NCBI GenBank assembly: GCA_958443265.1
Contig: CAUCKA010000022.1
Location: 1 to 20,197, forward strand
Source of the DNA: an uncultured Collinsella sp.
Lineage (GTDB): Bacteria > Actinomycetota > Coriobacteriia > Coriobacteriales > Coriobacteriaceae
Direction of reading: 5' to 3'
DNA: 20,197 bases
In this document: piece by piece, positions 1 through 8,618 of the stretch
How positions within the stretch are numbered: the stretch's first letter is position 1
How the letters are laid out: every line of letters begins with the position of its first letter
Position numbers and translations under genes: made by a program
The notes under the pieces: model-generated
The model's input: only the letters and a program-made list of their open reading frames with translations
Databases searched by the model: none
Told to the model about the DNA's origin: nothing

Positions 1-654
1 AAACTCAACGCGCATGCTCTGGTAGACCTCGAGTGCCACACGCGCCGGATCGGCACCGTGGGCAACCAGACGCGAGGCTGCATGGAACGCGGCTGCATCG
101 GCGTTTTGGTACTGAAAACGGCCGGTATCGGTAACCAAACCACACAGCAGGCAGGTCGCAACGCCATCACGTGCGACAATGCCGCAATTGTCCAAGAAGC
201 GGTCGATGATCATGGCGCAGGCTGCAGCTTCGACGCGCCTCAGGCTGAGCTCGGCAAACTCCTCGCGCGCCGGATGGTGATCGAAGCACACCACATGCTT
301 GGAGCGACGAAGCACCTCGGCGGAATTATTGAGACGCTCGACGACCGGCACGTCCACCGAGATGAACAGGTCCGGATTGCCGGTATACGCAGATGCCGGT
401 ACCAGGCGATCGGAGCCTTCCATAAAGCGGTAGATGCGCGGAACCGGATCATCGTCTGCCAGCAGCAGGGCAATGTCCTTGTTAGGGAAAAACTTCATAA
501 GCGAGAGGCCCAGACCCAACACGGAGCCCAGGGCGTCGCCATCGGGAGAAGTGTGTCCCGAAATCGCAATGGAGGACGCACCCTCGATGAGCTCGAGGAT
601 GCGTCGCTGAATATCTGCAGACTCGCACGAGGCGAGGTCGGCGGAATTAGTCAT
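1..654 (-). CDS. nrnA: DHH-family phosphoesterase NrnA (nanoRNase/pAp phosphatase), 3' end cut by window edge
   Basis: The first 218 codons are visible and the frame is still open at base 1. DHH/DHHA1 phosphoesterases of the NrnA type degrade 2-5-nt RNAs and dephosphorylate pAp in the cytoplasm. The N-terminal motif SGHTSPDGDALGS (residues 32-44) supplies His34, Asp38 and Asp40, Asp101 lies in SVDVP, and FDHHP gives Asp125-His126-His127. These are the metal ligands of the family. The DHHA1 substrate domain lies outside the window. The ATG at 652-654 starts inside rbfA: the two genes overlap by 8 bp, which suggests translational coupling. Position after rbfA in the nusA-infB operon is usual in Gram-positives. 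Family assignment is firm; NrnA as opposed to another DHH member rests on context and spacing. Confidence 0.93.
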   Translation of the reverse strand, partial: MTNSADLASCESADIQRRILELIEGASSIAISGHTSPDGDALGSVLGLGLSLMKFFPNKDIALLLADDDPVPRIYRFMEGSDRLVPASAYTGNPDLFISVDVPVVERLNNSAEVLRRSKHVVCFDHHPAREEFAELSLRRVEAAACAMIIDRFLDNCGIVARDGVATCLLCGLVTDTGRFQYQNADAAAFHAASRLVAHGADPARVALEVYQSMRVEF

Positions 655-1057
655 CTAAAGCTGCCTCCTGGGCGGCATCCGCTATCGGATAGCCGTCCTC
701 GTCCTTTTCGATCGCAAGCGTGGCGGGAACGTTTTCCAGCGCACGCGTGATGCGCTCGGCCTCATCGGTCGAGCGATCGATGCGAAAATCGAGCTCGGGC
801 GTGACGCGCCAATCGAGCGAGCGGGCCAACAGGCTACGGATGCGGCCCTTGGCGCTGGCGAGCGCCTCCATGACCTCGTCGTAGCGGCTCGCGTCGCACG
901 ACACGTACACGCGCGCGAACGAACGGTCCACCGCGACCTCGACCGCGGTCAGGGTGACCAGGTCGAGACGCGGATCGGAAACCTCAAAGAGCAGGATATA
1001 ACCGAGCTTCTCGCGAAGCTGCTCGCCCAAACGGCGGGTTGCCTGCGTTTGCTTCAT
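647..1057 (-). CDS. rbfA: 30S ribosome-binding factor RbfA
   Basis: This is a 136-residue protein, close to the usual RbfA length. RbfA is a small KH-fold factor that binds the 30S subunit and assists late 16S rRNA maturation, and it matters at low temperature. Recognisable elements are the N-terminal RRLGEQLREKLGYIL helix, the strand VTLTAVEVAVDRSFARVYVS in mid-protein, and the helix LASAKGRIRSLLARSLDWR followed by TPELDFRID. The C-terminus is acidic. The ATG follows the infB stop by 11 bp, and a purine-rich Shine-Dalgarno (AGGGGGTAG) overlaps that stop codon. The gene is the fourth in the rimP operon and overlaps nrnA. Confidence 0.95.
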   Translation of the reverse strand: MKQTQATRRLGEQLREKLGYILLFEVSDPRLDLVTLTAVEVAVDRSFARVYVSCDASRYDEVMEALASAKGRIRSLLARSLDWRVTPELDFRIDRSTDEAERITRALENVPATLAIEKDEDGYPIADAAQEAALDD

Positions 1058-1068
1058 AGCGCTACCCC

Positions 1069-3783
1069 CTACTCGGTACGGGCAACCTGATCGATGCGGT
1101 AGCCCTCAATGGTGTCGCCAGGCTTGATGTCCTGGAAGTTCTCCAGGCCAATACCGCCCTCGGAGCCGCTCTTAAGGCTCTTGGCCTCGTCCTTGTAGTG
1201 GCGCATCGAGGCGATTTTACCGTTGAAGACCACGATACCGTCGCGCACCAGGCGCACGGAATCGGTCGCGGCGATCTCGCCCTCTTCGACGCGGACACCG
1301 GCGGCGATACCGACCTTGGGCACCTTGAAGGTGTCCAGAACGGTCGCGGTGCCCGTGGAAACCTCGACCTCGGTGGGCTTGAGCATGCCGATACGGGCTG
1401 CGTCGAGGTCCTCGAGGCACTTGTAGATGACGTCGTAGCAACGGATCTCGACGCCCTCGCGCTCGGCGGCGGAGCGGGCCTTGCCGTCGGGACGGACGCC
1501 AAAGCCGATGATGATGGCGTTGGAGGCGTCGGCCAGAACGACGTCGGTCTCGTTGATGGCGCCAACGGCGGAGTGGATCGTGTTGATGCGCACCTCGGAC
1601 TGGTCCATCTTGTCGAGGGAGTCCTGAAGGGCCTCGATAGAACCCTGGACGTCGGCCTTGATGATCAGGTTGAGTTCCTTGACCTCGGCGTCGGCGATGG
1701 TCTCAAAGAGGTTCTCGAGCGTCACATGCTTCACGCGGCTCTGCTCCTCGATGCGGGCCTTGAGCGAACGCTCGTCGGCCAGGGCGCGAGCCTCGCGCTC
1801 GTCCTCGAACACGCGGAACTCATCGCCGGCGTTGGGGACGGACTGCAGGCCCAGGATCTCGACGGCGTCGGAGGGACCGGCCTCGGTGACGGCGTTGCCC
1901 TTGGGGTCGAGCATGGCGCGGACGCGGCCGTAGGTAAGGCCGGCGACCAGCGTATCGCCCACGTGCAGAGTACCGCGGGTCACGAGCACCGTGGCAACCG
2001 AGCCGCGGCCCTTGTCGAGCTTAGCCTCGAGGACGTTGCCCGAAGCGAACGTATCGGGGTTGGCCTTGAGCTCGAGCACGTCGGCCTGGAGTAGGACGGT
2101 CTCGAGCAGGTCGTCGATACCGATCTTCTGCTTGGCCGAGATATTGACGAACATGTTCTGTCCGCCCCACTCCTCGGGGATGATGCCGTACTCGGTGAGC
2201 TCCTGGCGCACGCGGTCGGGGTTGGCACCCGGCTTATCGATCTTGTTGACGGCGACGACAATGGGAACACCGGCGGCCTTGGCGTGGTTGATCGACTCGA
2301 TGGTCTGGGGCATGACGCCGTCGTCGGCAGCCACGATCAGAATGACGATGTCGGTCACCTTGGCGCCGCGGGCACGCATGGCCGTAAAGGTGGCATGGCC
2401 CGGGGTATCGATGAAGGTGATCTTGCGGTCGTTGATCATAACCTGCGAAGCACCGATTGCCTGGGTAATGCCGCCTGCCTCGCCGGCAGCGACGCCGGTG
2501 TGACGGATGGCGTCGAGCAGCGAAGTCTTGCCGTGGTCGACGTGGCCCATGACGGTGACGACCGGGGCACGCGGCTTAAGGTCGGCGGGATCGTCGTAGA
2601 ACGAGAAGGTGTTCTCCTCTTCGGGGGTGATGATCTTGATCTGGCGGCCCAGGTCGTCGGCAACGAGCTCGACGAGGTCGTCAGACATGGACTGTGTCAT
2701 GGTGAGCGGCGTGCCCAACAGGAACAGGCGCTTGATGATGTCGTTGGCCGGAACGTCAAGTGCCTCGGCGAGTTCCTGGACGGTAACGCCCTGGGAGACC
2801 TTGATGGCGTCGAGCTCCTCGGGGTTCACGCCCTGGGCCAGCGCCTCCTCTATCTTGCGCTCCTCCTGAGCCTTGGCAGCCTCGCGCTCGCGCTTCTCCT
2901 TGCGCTTCTTGCGGCGACCGGTGGACTCGCGAGAGGCCTCCTCGACGGCGGCACGGGCCTCCTCGAGCACCTTCTCGCGGCTGTACTCCTCGGCCTCGCG
3001 AGCCATACGGCTGTAGTGGTCCTCTTCGTTGTTGTGACCGCCCTTGCGCTTCTTGCCCTTGCCCTGCTTATCAGGGTTGGGGAAGTCCATGCCAGCAGCG
3101 ACGTTGTTGCTGGCGTTGGTGCGATGGCTGTGCGGACGGCTCTCGGAGGCGTTGCGCTCGGAGTTGCTGTCGGAGGCGTTACGATCGTTGCGACGGCCAC
3201 CGCGGCGGTCGTTGTTGCCGCCACGACGGTTACCGCGCTCGGCGGCGCGCTCGGCCTTGGCCTTGTCCTCGGCGTCCTTCTTCTCCTTGAGCACGGTCTC
3301 CTGTGCGGCGATCTGGTCGAGCAGCGAACGGAAGCGCGAACCGGAGTCGGAAGCGGGAACGGCGCGGCGCTGGGCCTCGCGGGCAGCCTCCTCCTTCTCG
3401 CGGGCAAGGCGCTCCTGCTCGGCCTTCTTCTTGGCCTCGGCCTCGGCGCGGGCAGCCTCCTCGGCAGCCTGGGCTGCGGCAAACTGGCGGCGCTCCTCCT
3501 CGCGGGCCTTCTCGGCGGCGATGCGCTCGCGCTCGGCCTCGGCAGCGCGTGCGGCTTCCTCGGCGGCAGCCGCCTGCTCCTCGGCCTGCTTGGCGGCCTC
3601 GACTTCCTGAGCGCGGGCCTCGATCACCGAGGCGAGCTGCTTGCGGACCATGGCGACATAGGCGTCCTCCAAGGTGGAGGAAGCGGACTTAGCGGGAATC
3701 TTCATATCGGCGAGATGACCCATCAGTTCCTTGGAGGTCATGCCGAACTCTTTGGCCAAGGTGGACACACGGACTTTTGCCAT
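1069..3783 (-). CDS. infB: Translation initiation factor IF-2
   Basis: 904 residues. IF-2 is the GTPase that places fMet-tRNA on the 30S subunit and promotes 50S joining. An IF2_N-like segment covers residues 1-50. A long Ala/Glu/Arg coiled-coil linker covers about 55-300, with an Arg/Gly/Asn-rich stretch at 183-215. A second IF2_N-type domain lies at about 325-385. The G domain shows GHVDHGKT (413-420), DTPGH (459-463), NKID (513-516) and SAK (549-551). Domains II, III and the fMet-tRNA-binding C domain follow. The start is well supported: AGGTGA sits about 8 bases before the ATG at 3781-3783. The long charged linker is typical of actinobacterial IF-2. Confidence 0.98.
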   Translation of the reverse strand: MAKVRVSTLAKEFGMTSKELMGHLADMKIPAKSASSTLEDAYVAMVRKQLASVIEARAQEVEAAKQAEEQAAAAEEAARAAEAERERIAAEKAREEERRQFAAAQAAEEAARAEAEAKKKAEQERLAREKEEAAREAQRRAVPASDSGSRFRSLLDQIAAQETVLKEKKDAEDKAKAERAAERGNRRGGNNDRRGGRRNDRNASDSNSERNASESRPHSHRTNASNNVAAGMDFPNPDKQGKGKKRKGGHNNEEDHYSRMAREAEEYSREKVLEEARAAVEEASRESTGRRKKRKEKREREAAKAQEERKIEEALAQGVNPEELDAIKVSQGVTVQELAEALDVPANDIIKRLFLLGTPLTMTQSMSDDLVELVADDLGRQIKIITPEEENTFSFYDDPADLKPRAPVVTVMGHVDHGKTSLLDAIRHTGVAAGEAGGITQAIGASQVMINDRKITFIDTPGHATFTAMRARGAKVTDIVILIVAADDGVMPQTIESINHAKAAGVPIVVAVNKIDKPGANPDRVRQELTEYGIIPEEWGGQNMFVNISAKQKIGIDDLLETVLLQADVLELKANPDTFASGNVLEAKLDKGRGSVATVLVTRGTLHVGDTLVAGLTYGRVRAMLDPKGNAVTEAGPSDAVEILGLQSVPNAGDEFRVFEDEREARALADERSLKARIEEQSRVKHVTLENLFETIADAEVKELNLIIKADVQGSIEALQDSLDKMDQSEVRINTIHSAVGAINETDVVLADASNAIIIGFGVRPDGKARSAAEREGVEIRCYDVIYKCLEDLDAARIGMLKPTEVEVSTGTATVLDTFKVPKVGIAAGVRVEEGEIAATDSVRLVRDGIVVFNGKIASMRHYKDEAKSLKSGSEGGIGLENFQDIKPGDTIEGYRIDQVARTE

Positions 3784-3804
3784 ATGACTTCACCTACCCT
3801 TTCT

Positions 3805-3866
3805 GGCACCTTGGGTGCCTAGAGACTGAACGAGCGTGGGAGACGCGCCGGGGCCCGCCCGGCGCG
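3805..3866. other. Two hairpins in the nusA-infB gap
   Basis: The only sizeable gap inside the operon contains two inverted repeats. Arms cgcgccggg (3844-3852) and cccggcgcg (3858-3866) form a perfect 9-bp GC stem with a 5-base loop. Arms ggcacc (3805-3810) and ggtgcc (3814-3819) form a smaller one. Neither is followed by a T-run in the minus-strand direction, so full termination is unlikely. They could act as pause sites, processing sites or a modulator of infB expression. In many bacteria ylxR and an L7Ae-like gene lie between nusA and infB; both are absent here. Confidence 0.5.
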
Positions 3867-3874
3867 ACCGCGCG

Positions 3875-5122
3875 CTAGATCAGGTCCTCCGCATCATCGA
3901 AGGCGTCGGTGTCGTGGACACCGCAGAAACGGGAGCCGGGACGAGCCTGGTTGCGGCACTGGATGCCGTCCTCGGACACATACTCGCAGCGGCGGACATC
4001 CTCGTCCTCCTCGTCACCGATCAGGTCGGCGGCGGGCTCCTCGTGAACGGGAACGTTCTTGAGGATGTCGGCGGCAAGCGTCTCGGACTTGATGTCGATG
4101 TGCCAGCCGGTCAGGCGCGCAGCGAGGCGGGCGTTCTGGCCTTCCTTGCCGATGGCGAGGGACAGCTGGTCGTCGGGGACGATGACGCCGGCGTAGGCCT
4201 TCTCCTCGTCGATGAGGACGCGGGTGACCTTAGCGGGCGACAGGGCGTTGGCGACGTAGACGGCAGAATCGGCATCCCACAGGATGACGTCGACGCGCTC
4301 GCCACGGAGCTCGCCCACGACAGCGCGAACACGGCTGCCCTTGGGGCCGACGCAGGCACCCACGGGATCCAGACGGTCGTCGAGCGAGTAGACGGCAACC
4401 TTGGAACGCTGGCCGGGCTCGCGGGCGATTGACTTGATCTGGACGGTGCCCTCATAGATCTCGGGCACCTCCTGCTCAAACAGACGACGCATGAGCTCGG
4501 GGTGGGTACGGGAGATGACAATCGGCGGACGGCTGTGCTCGCCACGAACCGGCTGCAGGTTGGAGTTGGGGTCGCGAACGTCGATGATCACGGCCTTGAT
4601 GTGCTGATTGTGCAGGTAGCGCTCGCCCATCGGACGCTCGTTGCGCTCGTTCTCGTAACGACGCTGATCGAAGTGCGGCAGCTCGGCCTCGACGCCTTCG
4701 CGAATCTTGACGATCGTGAAGTCGGGCGTGGACTGCAGCACGGTACCGCTGATGAGGTCACCGATGCGGCCGGAGAACTCCTCGTAGATCTGCTCGCGGG
4801 CGGAGTTACGCACGATGGCGTTGATCTCGGCCTTGGCGTGCTGGGCAGCGATGCGGCTCGTGTTCTTGGGGGTGACGTCGATCTCCTCGAACTCGGTGAA
4901 GTTGCCCTCCTCGTCCATGGAATCGTCGATCGGCTCCAGGCGGTAGACGTAGATCTTGCCGGTGGTGCGGTCGATGGTCACCTTAGCGCCCCACTCAAGA
5001 TGCAGGATCTCGGCATAGCTCTTGGCGAGCGACTGCTCCAGGCGGTCGATCAGGTAGAGCTGGTCGATGTGCTTCTCCTGGCAAAGCTCCATCAGGGCGG
5101 ACATCATGTCGGATGCTGCCAT
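3875..5122 (-). CDS. nusA: Transcription termination/antitermination protein NusA with a C-terminal Cys/His motif
   Basis: 415 residues. NusA binds RNA polymerase and nascent RNA and controls pausing, termination and antitermination. The N-terminal RNAP-binding domain covers about 1-115, the S1 domain about 118-195, and KH1 follows with VGPKGSRVRAVVGELRGERV (258-277). KH2 contains LAIGKEGQNARLAARLTGW (322-340). Beyond KH2 an acidic linker leads to an unusual tail with Cys379, Cys389, Cys400 and His403 (C-x9-C-x10-C-x2-H), a likely small metal-binding knuckle. The gene starts 1 bp after the rimP stop; its Shine-Dalgarno (GAAGGAAAG) lies inside the end of rimP, so the pair is tightly coupled. 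Core identity is certain; the role of the tail is unknown. Confidence 0.97.
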   Translation of the reverse strand: MAASDMMSALMELCQEKHIDQLYLIDRLEQSLAKSYAEILHLEWGAKVTIDRTTGKIYVYRLEPIDDSMDEEGNFTEFEEIDVTPKNTSRIAAQHAKAEINAIVRNSAREQIYEEFSGRIGDLISGTVLQSTPDFTIVKIREGVEAELPHFDQRRYENERNERPMGERYLHNQHIKAVIIDVRDPNSNLQPVRGEHSRPPIVISRTHPELMRRLFEQEVPEIYEGTVQIKSIAREPGQRSKVAVYSLDDRLDPVGACVGPKGSRVRAVVGELRGERVDVILWDADSAVYVANALSPAKVTRVLIDEEKAYAGVIVPDDQLSLAIGKEGQNARLAARLTGWHIDIKSETLAADILKNVPVHEEPAADLIGDEEDEDVRRCEYVSEDGIQCRNQARPGSRFCGVHDTDAFDDAEDLI

Positions 5123-5123
5123 C

Positions 5124-5618
5124 TTACTTTCCTTCCTTCGCGGGCTTGAAGTCGTAGGTGGGCTTCAACTTGCACTTTTTAACATCAGAGAAATCGAGGG
5201 TGACGGAATCGCCGTCCTCGAGCTCGAGGGTAACGTCGGTCTCGGTCGCGGCGACAATCTTGCCGGTGTACTTGCGACGGCCCTCGGTGGCGGTGGAGGT
5301 GAGCTCACAGTCCTCGCCCACAAAGCGGGCAAAGTCGCGCGGACGGCGCAGGGGGCGTGCCATGCCCGGGCTCGACACCTCGAGCGTATAGCTCGAAGAG
5401 ATGGGGTCGAGCTCCTCAATCACGTCGCCGACCCACTTGGTATTGGCCGTGACGTCGTTGAGCGACAGGCTCTGACCCTCGGCACCCTCGATACGTACGC
5501 GCACGCAGGGGGCCTTGGTGGCGCCCACGAGCTCAACGTCGACGATGTCGACATCGTGCTGGGGAGCGACGGCCTCGAGCGCGTCGATGATCGCCTGCTC
5601 GGTCTTGGTCTTGACCAT
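5124..5618 (-). CDS. rimP: Ribosome maturation factor RimP
   Basis: 164 residues from the chosen start. RimP binds the pre-30S particle and is needed for early 16S/S-protein assembly. The family signature LEVSSPGMARPLRRPRDF is present in mid-protein, followed by a C-terminal SH3-like domain (TGKIVAATETDVTLELEDG). The frame stays open upstream to 5810, but that would give 228 residues with a non-homologous leader running through a promoter and a hairpin. The ATG at 5616-5618 has GGAGG (5626-5630) 7 bases upstream and gives the normal family length. First gene of the rimP-nusA-infB-rbfA-nrnA operon. Confidence 0.95.
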   Translation of the reverse strand: MVKTKTEQAIIDALEAVAPQHDVDIVDVELVGATKAPCVRVRIEGAEGQSLSLNDVTANTKWVGDVIEELDPISSSYTLEVSSPGMARPLRRPRDFARFVGEDCELTSTATEGRRKYTGKIVAATETDVTLELEDGDSVTLDFSDVKKCKLKPTYDFKPAKEGK

Positions 5619-5636
5619 TGCGGCACCTCCATCCAT

Positions 5637-5671
5637 ACAAAAAAGAAGCGGGGCCGAAACCCCACTTCTTT
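5637..5671 (-). terminator. Terminator-like hairpin in the rimP operon leader (possible attenuator)
   Basis: On the minus strand a 12-bp stem (5660-5671 pairing with 5642-5653, one G-U wobble) closes a 6-base loop and is followed by a run of six U that begins in the last stem bases. It lies downstream of the promoter at 5697-5725 and 7 bases before the rimP Shine-Dalgarno. This is the form of an intrinsic terminator, yet it sits in front of a gene rather than after one, which points to attenuation or NusA-dependent readthrough. That regulatory reading is inference. Confidence 0.65.
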
Positions 5672-5696
5672 CAATTACAACTTCATTTGCAAGCAA

Positions 5697-5725
5697 ACTA
5701 TACCAATAGCTGCGAAAACGTGCAA
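5697..5725 (-). promoter_or_regulatory. Promoter of the rimP-nusA-infB operon
   Basis: Minus-strand -35 TTGCAC (5720-5725) and -10 TATAGT (5697-5702) are separated by exactly 17 bp. The predicted start, about 5690, gives a 70-nt leader that includes the hairpin at 5642-5671. Both hexamers are close to the housekeeping consensus. Confidence 0.7.
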
Positions 5726-5812
5726 GCACAGTACGAATCTGCAGGTCAGCGTGCGCACAGCTTCTCCACAAGAATAGGACAATTGACCGCAAGCACTTGG
5801 TCGGGTACACGC

Positions 5813-5850
5813 AAGACGAGGGGCGACCCAGCCGGATCGTCCCTCGTCTT
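5813..5850 (-). terminator. Hairpin terminator after leuS
   Basis: Arms aagacgaggggcga (5813-5826) and tcgtccctcgtctt (5837-5850) pair over 14 bp with a 10-base loop. The one imperfect pair is G-U in plus-strand RNA and A-C in minus-strand RNA. The element begins 27 bp after the leuS stop codon. The U-tract on the minus side is weak (UUGCGUG), so termination may be partial or need Rho. Confidence 0.6.
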
Positions 5851-5876
5851 TAATGTGTCAGCTAAGCGCGCAGCGC

Positions 5877-8453
5877 TTACTTGACCACCAGGTTGACCAG
5901 CTTGCCGGGCACGCAGATGGCCTTGACGACCGTCTTGCCCTCAAGCCACTTGGCAACGGCGGCCTCGGCGGCAGCCTGCATCTCCTCGTTGGAGGCGTCA
6001 CGGGCGACGTCGATGCGGCCACGGACCTTGCCGAGCACCTGTACGACAATCTGCACCGTGTCCTCGATGGACTCGGCCAGGTCAAACTCGGGCCAGGCGG
6101 CGGTATAGGCGTTGCCCTCGCAGCCGAGCGCCTCATGCCACAGCTCATCGGCCCAGAACGGGCAGATGGGGGCAAGGACGCTCACGATATCCTTGGCCAC
6201 GCCGTAACACAGGGCCTTGTCACGGGAAGCGCCCTCAGTAGCGTTGAGGTAGGCGCTCGCGGCATTGACGAGTTCCATGACGGCCGAGATCGCGGTGTTG
6301 AACTGGCCGCGGTCAAAGTCCTCGGTGCACTTGGCAATGGTGCGGTGACGCTCGCGATAGAGCTTCATCGCGGCCTCGTCGAGCGCGGACTTGTCAAAGG
6401 CCACGTTGGCGTCACCGGACTGGACGAGCTGCCACACGATACGCCAGGCGCGCTTAATGAAGCGGTTGGCGCCCTCGACGGCCTTGGGATCCCAGTCGAA
6501 GTCCTTCTCGGGCGGGGCGATAAACAGGATCGCCAGACGCATGGTGTCGGCACCGTAGGGTTCAATGACCGAGCTCGGGGGCACGACGTTGCCCTTGGAC
6601 TTGGACATGGTGTCGCCGTTCTCGTCCTTGACCATGCCCTGGCACAGCAGGTTGGTGAAGGGCTCGTCAACGCTCAGCAGGCCCAGATCGCGCAGCGCCT
6701 TGGTAAAGAAGCGGCTGTAGAGCAGGTGCAAAATGGCGTGCTCGATGCCGCCGATGTAGTTATCGACGGGCATCCAACGGTCGGCAGCCTCACGGGAGAA
6801 GGGCAGCTCGGTGTTGTGCGGGTCGGTATAGCGCAGGTAATACCAACTGGAGCAGGTAAAGGTGTCCATGGTATCGGTCTCACGCTTGGCCGGGCGACCG
6901 CAGACCGGGCAGGTGGTCTCGTAGAACTCCTTGCACTCGGCGAGGGTCTCGCCGGCACCCAGGTCCAGGTTCTCGGGCAGCGTCACCGGCAGCTGGTCCT
7001 CGGGCACGGGCACGATGCCGCAGTGCTCGCAGTGGATGGCCGGGATGGGGTTGCCCCAATAACGCTGACGGCTGATGAGCCAGTCGCGCAGACGGAACTC
7101 GACCTTGCGACGGCCGCAGCCCATGGCCTCGAGGTCGGCCACGATGGCAGCCTCGCCCTCAGAGTGCTTGCCGCCGCGCATGCCGGTGTACTTGCCCGAC
7201 TGGACCAGCGTGCCCTCGGCAGCGTGGGCGCAATCCCAGTCGACGGTCTCGGCATGGAAGGTGTCGATGGTCTCGCCGCTAGCCTCGACGGCAGCGCGAT
7301 CCTCATCGTCCAGGATGATCGGCACGATCGGCAGGTCGTACTTGCGGGCGAACTCAAAGTCGCGCTGGTCGCCGCAGGGAACGGCCATGACGGCACCGGT
7401 GCCGTAGTCGGCAACGACATAGTCGGCAACCCACACGGGGATCTTCTCGCCGTTGACGGGGTTTACCACGTAGCGGCCCGTAAAGGCGCCGTGCTTCTCG
7501 AGGGTACCCTGGGCGCGCTCGACGGCAGAGATATGCTTGGAGTCCTCGACGATCTTGGTGACGGCCTCCTCGTACTGAGTGCCCTCGACGAGCTCGTGCA
7601 GGCGCGCGTACTCGGGAGACAGGACAAAGAAGGAAACGCCAAAGAGCGTGTCGGCGCGCGTGGTGAAGACGGTGATCTTACCCTCGTCGCCCTCGATGGG
7701 CTCGCCATCGGCGTCGCACAGGGTAAAGTCAACCTCGGCGCCCTCGGAGCGGCCGATCCAGTTGGCCTGCATCTGCTTGACGCGCTCGGGCCAGCCGGGG
7801 AGCTTCTCCAGGTCATCGAGCAGCTCCTGGGAGTAGTCGGTGATCTTGTAGTACCACTGCTCGAGGTCACGCTTCTCGGGCTCGGTGCCGCAACGCCAGC
7901 ACTTGCCCTCGGTTACCTGCTCGTTGGCCAAAACGGTCTTGCAGGTGGGGCACCAGTTGACCGGGTTCTTCTTGCGGTAGACCAGACCCTTTTCCCACAT
8001 CTTTTCAAAGATCCACTGACCCCAGCGATAGTAGTCGGGGCTACAGGTCTTAACGGTACGATCCAGATCGTAGGAGAAGCCCATGCGCCTCATCGTGGCG
8101 AGCGCCTGGTCCATGTTCTTATACGTCCAGGCGGCAGCCTGCGTATTGTGCTTGATGGCAGCGTTCTCGGCGGGCAGGCCAAAGGCGTCAAAGCCGATGG
8201 GGTGCAGCACGTCAAAGCCGCGCATGCGGGCCTGACGGGCCATGGCATCGCCGATGGTGTAGTTGCGCGCGTGGCCCATGTGCAGGTCGCCCGACGGATA
8301 CGGGAACATCTCGAGCACGTACTTCTTGGGCTTGCTGGCGTCGGTGTCGACGGCAAAGAGGTTGGAGTCCTCCCAGGCCTTCATCCACTTGGACTCAATG
8401 GCCTGTGCGTCATAGGCAGGGATCTCGTCCTTATGATCTGTGCAATCGCACAT
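5877..8453 (-). CDS. leuS: Leucyl-tRNA synthetase
   Basis: 858 residues, a normal bacterial LeuRS length. It charges tRNA-Leu in the cytoplasm and proofreads with its CP1 editing domain. The class I HIGH signature is PYPSGDLHMGHARNY (51-65) and the KMSKS loop is MSKSKGNVV starting at residue 616. The editing-domain threonine-rich motif appears as TTRADTLFG. Cysteine pairs of a zinc-binding insertion occur near residue 168 (CPTC) and about 20 residues on (CWRCG), with further CxxC pairs near 470-515. The start is supported by AAAGGAG a few bases before the ATG at 8451-8453. It is transcribed alone, between two hairpin terminators, from a leader of about 150 nt. Confidence 0.98.
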   Translation of the reverse strand: MCDCTDHKDEIPAYDAQAIESKWMKAWEDSNLFAVDTDASKPKKYVLEMFPYPSGDLHMGHARNYTIGDAMARQARMRGFDVLHPIGFDAFGLPAENAAIKHNTQAAAWTYKNMDQALATMRRMGFSYDLDRTVKTCSPDYYRWGQWIFEKMWEKGLVYRKKNPVNWCPTCKTVLANEQVTEGKCWRCGTEPEKRDLEQWYYKITDYSQELLDDLEKLPGWPERVKQMQANWIGRSEGAEVDFTLCDADGEPIEGDEGKITVFTTRADTLFGVSFFVLSPEYARLHELVEGTQYEEAVTKIVEDSKHISAVERAQGTLEKHGAFTGRYVVNPVNGEKIPVWVADYVVADYGTGAVMAVPCGDQRDFEFARKYDLPIVPIILDDEDRAAVEASGETIDTFHAETVDWDCAHAAEGTLVQSGKYTGMRGGKHSEGEAAIVADLEAMGCGRRKVEFRLRDWLISRQRYWGNPIPAIHCEHCGIVPVPEDQLPVTLPENLDLGAGETLAECKEFYETTCPVCGRPAKRETDTMDTFTCSSWYYLRYTDPHNTELPFSREAADRWMPVDNYIGGIEHAILHLLYSRFFTKALRDLGLLSVDEPFTNLLCQGMVKDENGDTMSKSKGNVVPPSSVIEPYGADTMRLAILFIAPPEKDFDWDPKAVEGANRFIKRAWRIVWQLVQSGDANVAFDKSALDEAAMKLYRERHRTIAKCTEDFDRGQFNTAISAVMELVNAASAYLNATEGASRDKALCYGVAKDIVSVLAPICPFWADELWHEALGCEGNAYTAAWPEFDLAESIEDTVQIVVQVLGKVRGRIDVARDASNEEMQAAAEAAVAKWLEGKTVVKAICVPGKLVNLVVK

Positions 8454-8527
8454 ATCAGCTCCTTTAATCTTAGCTGGGGTCGATCGGCTTAGCTTGATTC
8501 GCTACTGCGGACAGTCCTGCGCAAGAC

Positions 8528-8550
8528 GAAGAGCACATTAAGTGCTCTTC
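8528..8550 (-). other. Hairpin in the leuS leader
   Basis: A perfect 9-bp stem, gaagagcac (8528-8536) with gtgctcttc (8542-8550), has a 5-base loop and lies about 75 bp upstream of the leuS start. No T-box consensus was seen in the leader and the minus-strand flank (GUCUUGC) is not a clear U-tract. It may be a leader regulatory element or a second terminator. The 259-bp guaB-leuS gap holds only this hairpin, a weak promoter and the guaB terminator. Confidence 0.45.
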
Positions 8551-8612
8551 TTTGCGTGCGGAACTTGTAGCGAACAAAGTCAAGCCGCCCGACCCTAAGG
8601 TTAACTCGCACG

Positions 8613-8618
8613 ATGATA
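8613..8618 (-). promoter_or_regulatory. Possible extended -10 promoter for leuS
   Basis: The minus strand reads TTTGCTATCAT, with TATCAT at 8613-8618 preceded by TGC, an extended -10 form. No convincing -35 is seen; at the right distance lies the guaB terminator stem. This is the best -10 candidate between the guaB terminator and leuS. Confidence 0.35.

Noticed and set aside
2284..3822. Long open frame on the plus strand opposite infB
   Set aside because: Shadow of a GC-rich gene: low-complexity Leu/Gly/Val/Asp translation, no ribosome site, and infB on the other strand is certain.
5853..8492. 879-codon open frame on the plus strand opposite leuS
   Set aside because: Antisense mirror of leuS with Gly/Val/Leu-rich translation and no domain; spans the leuS terminator and leader.
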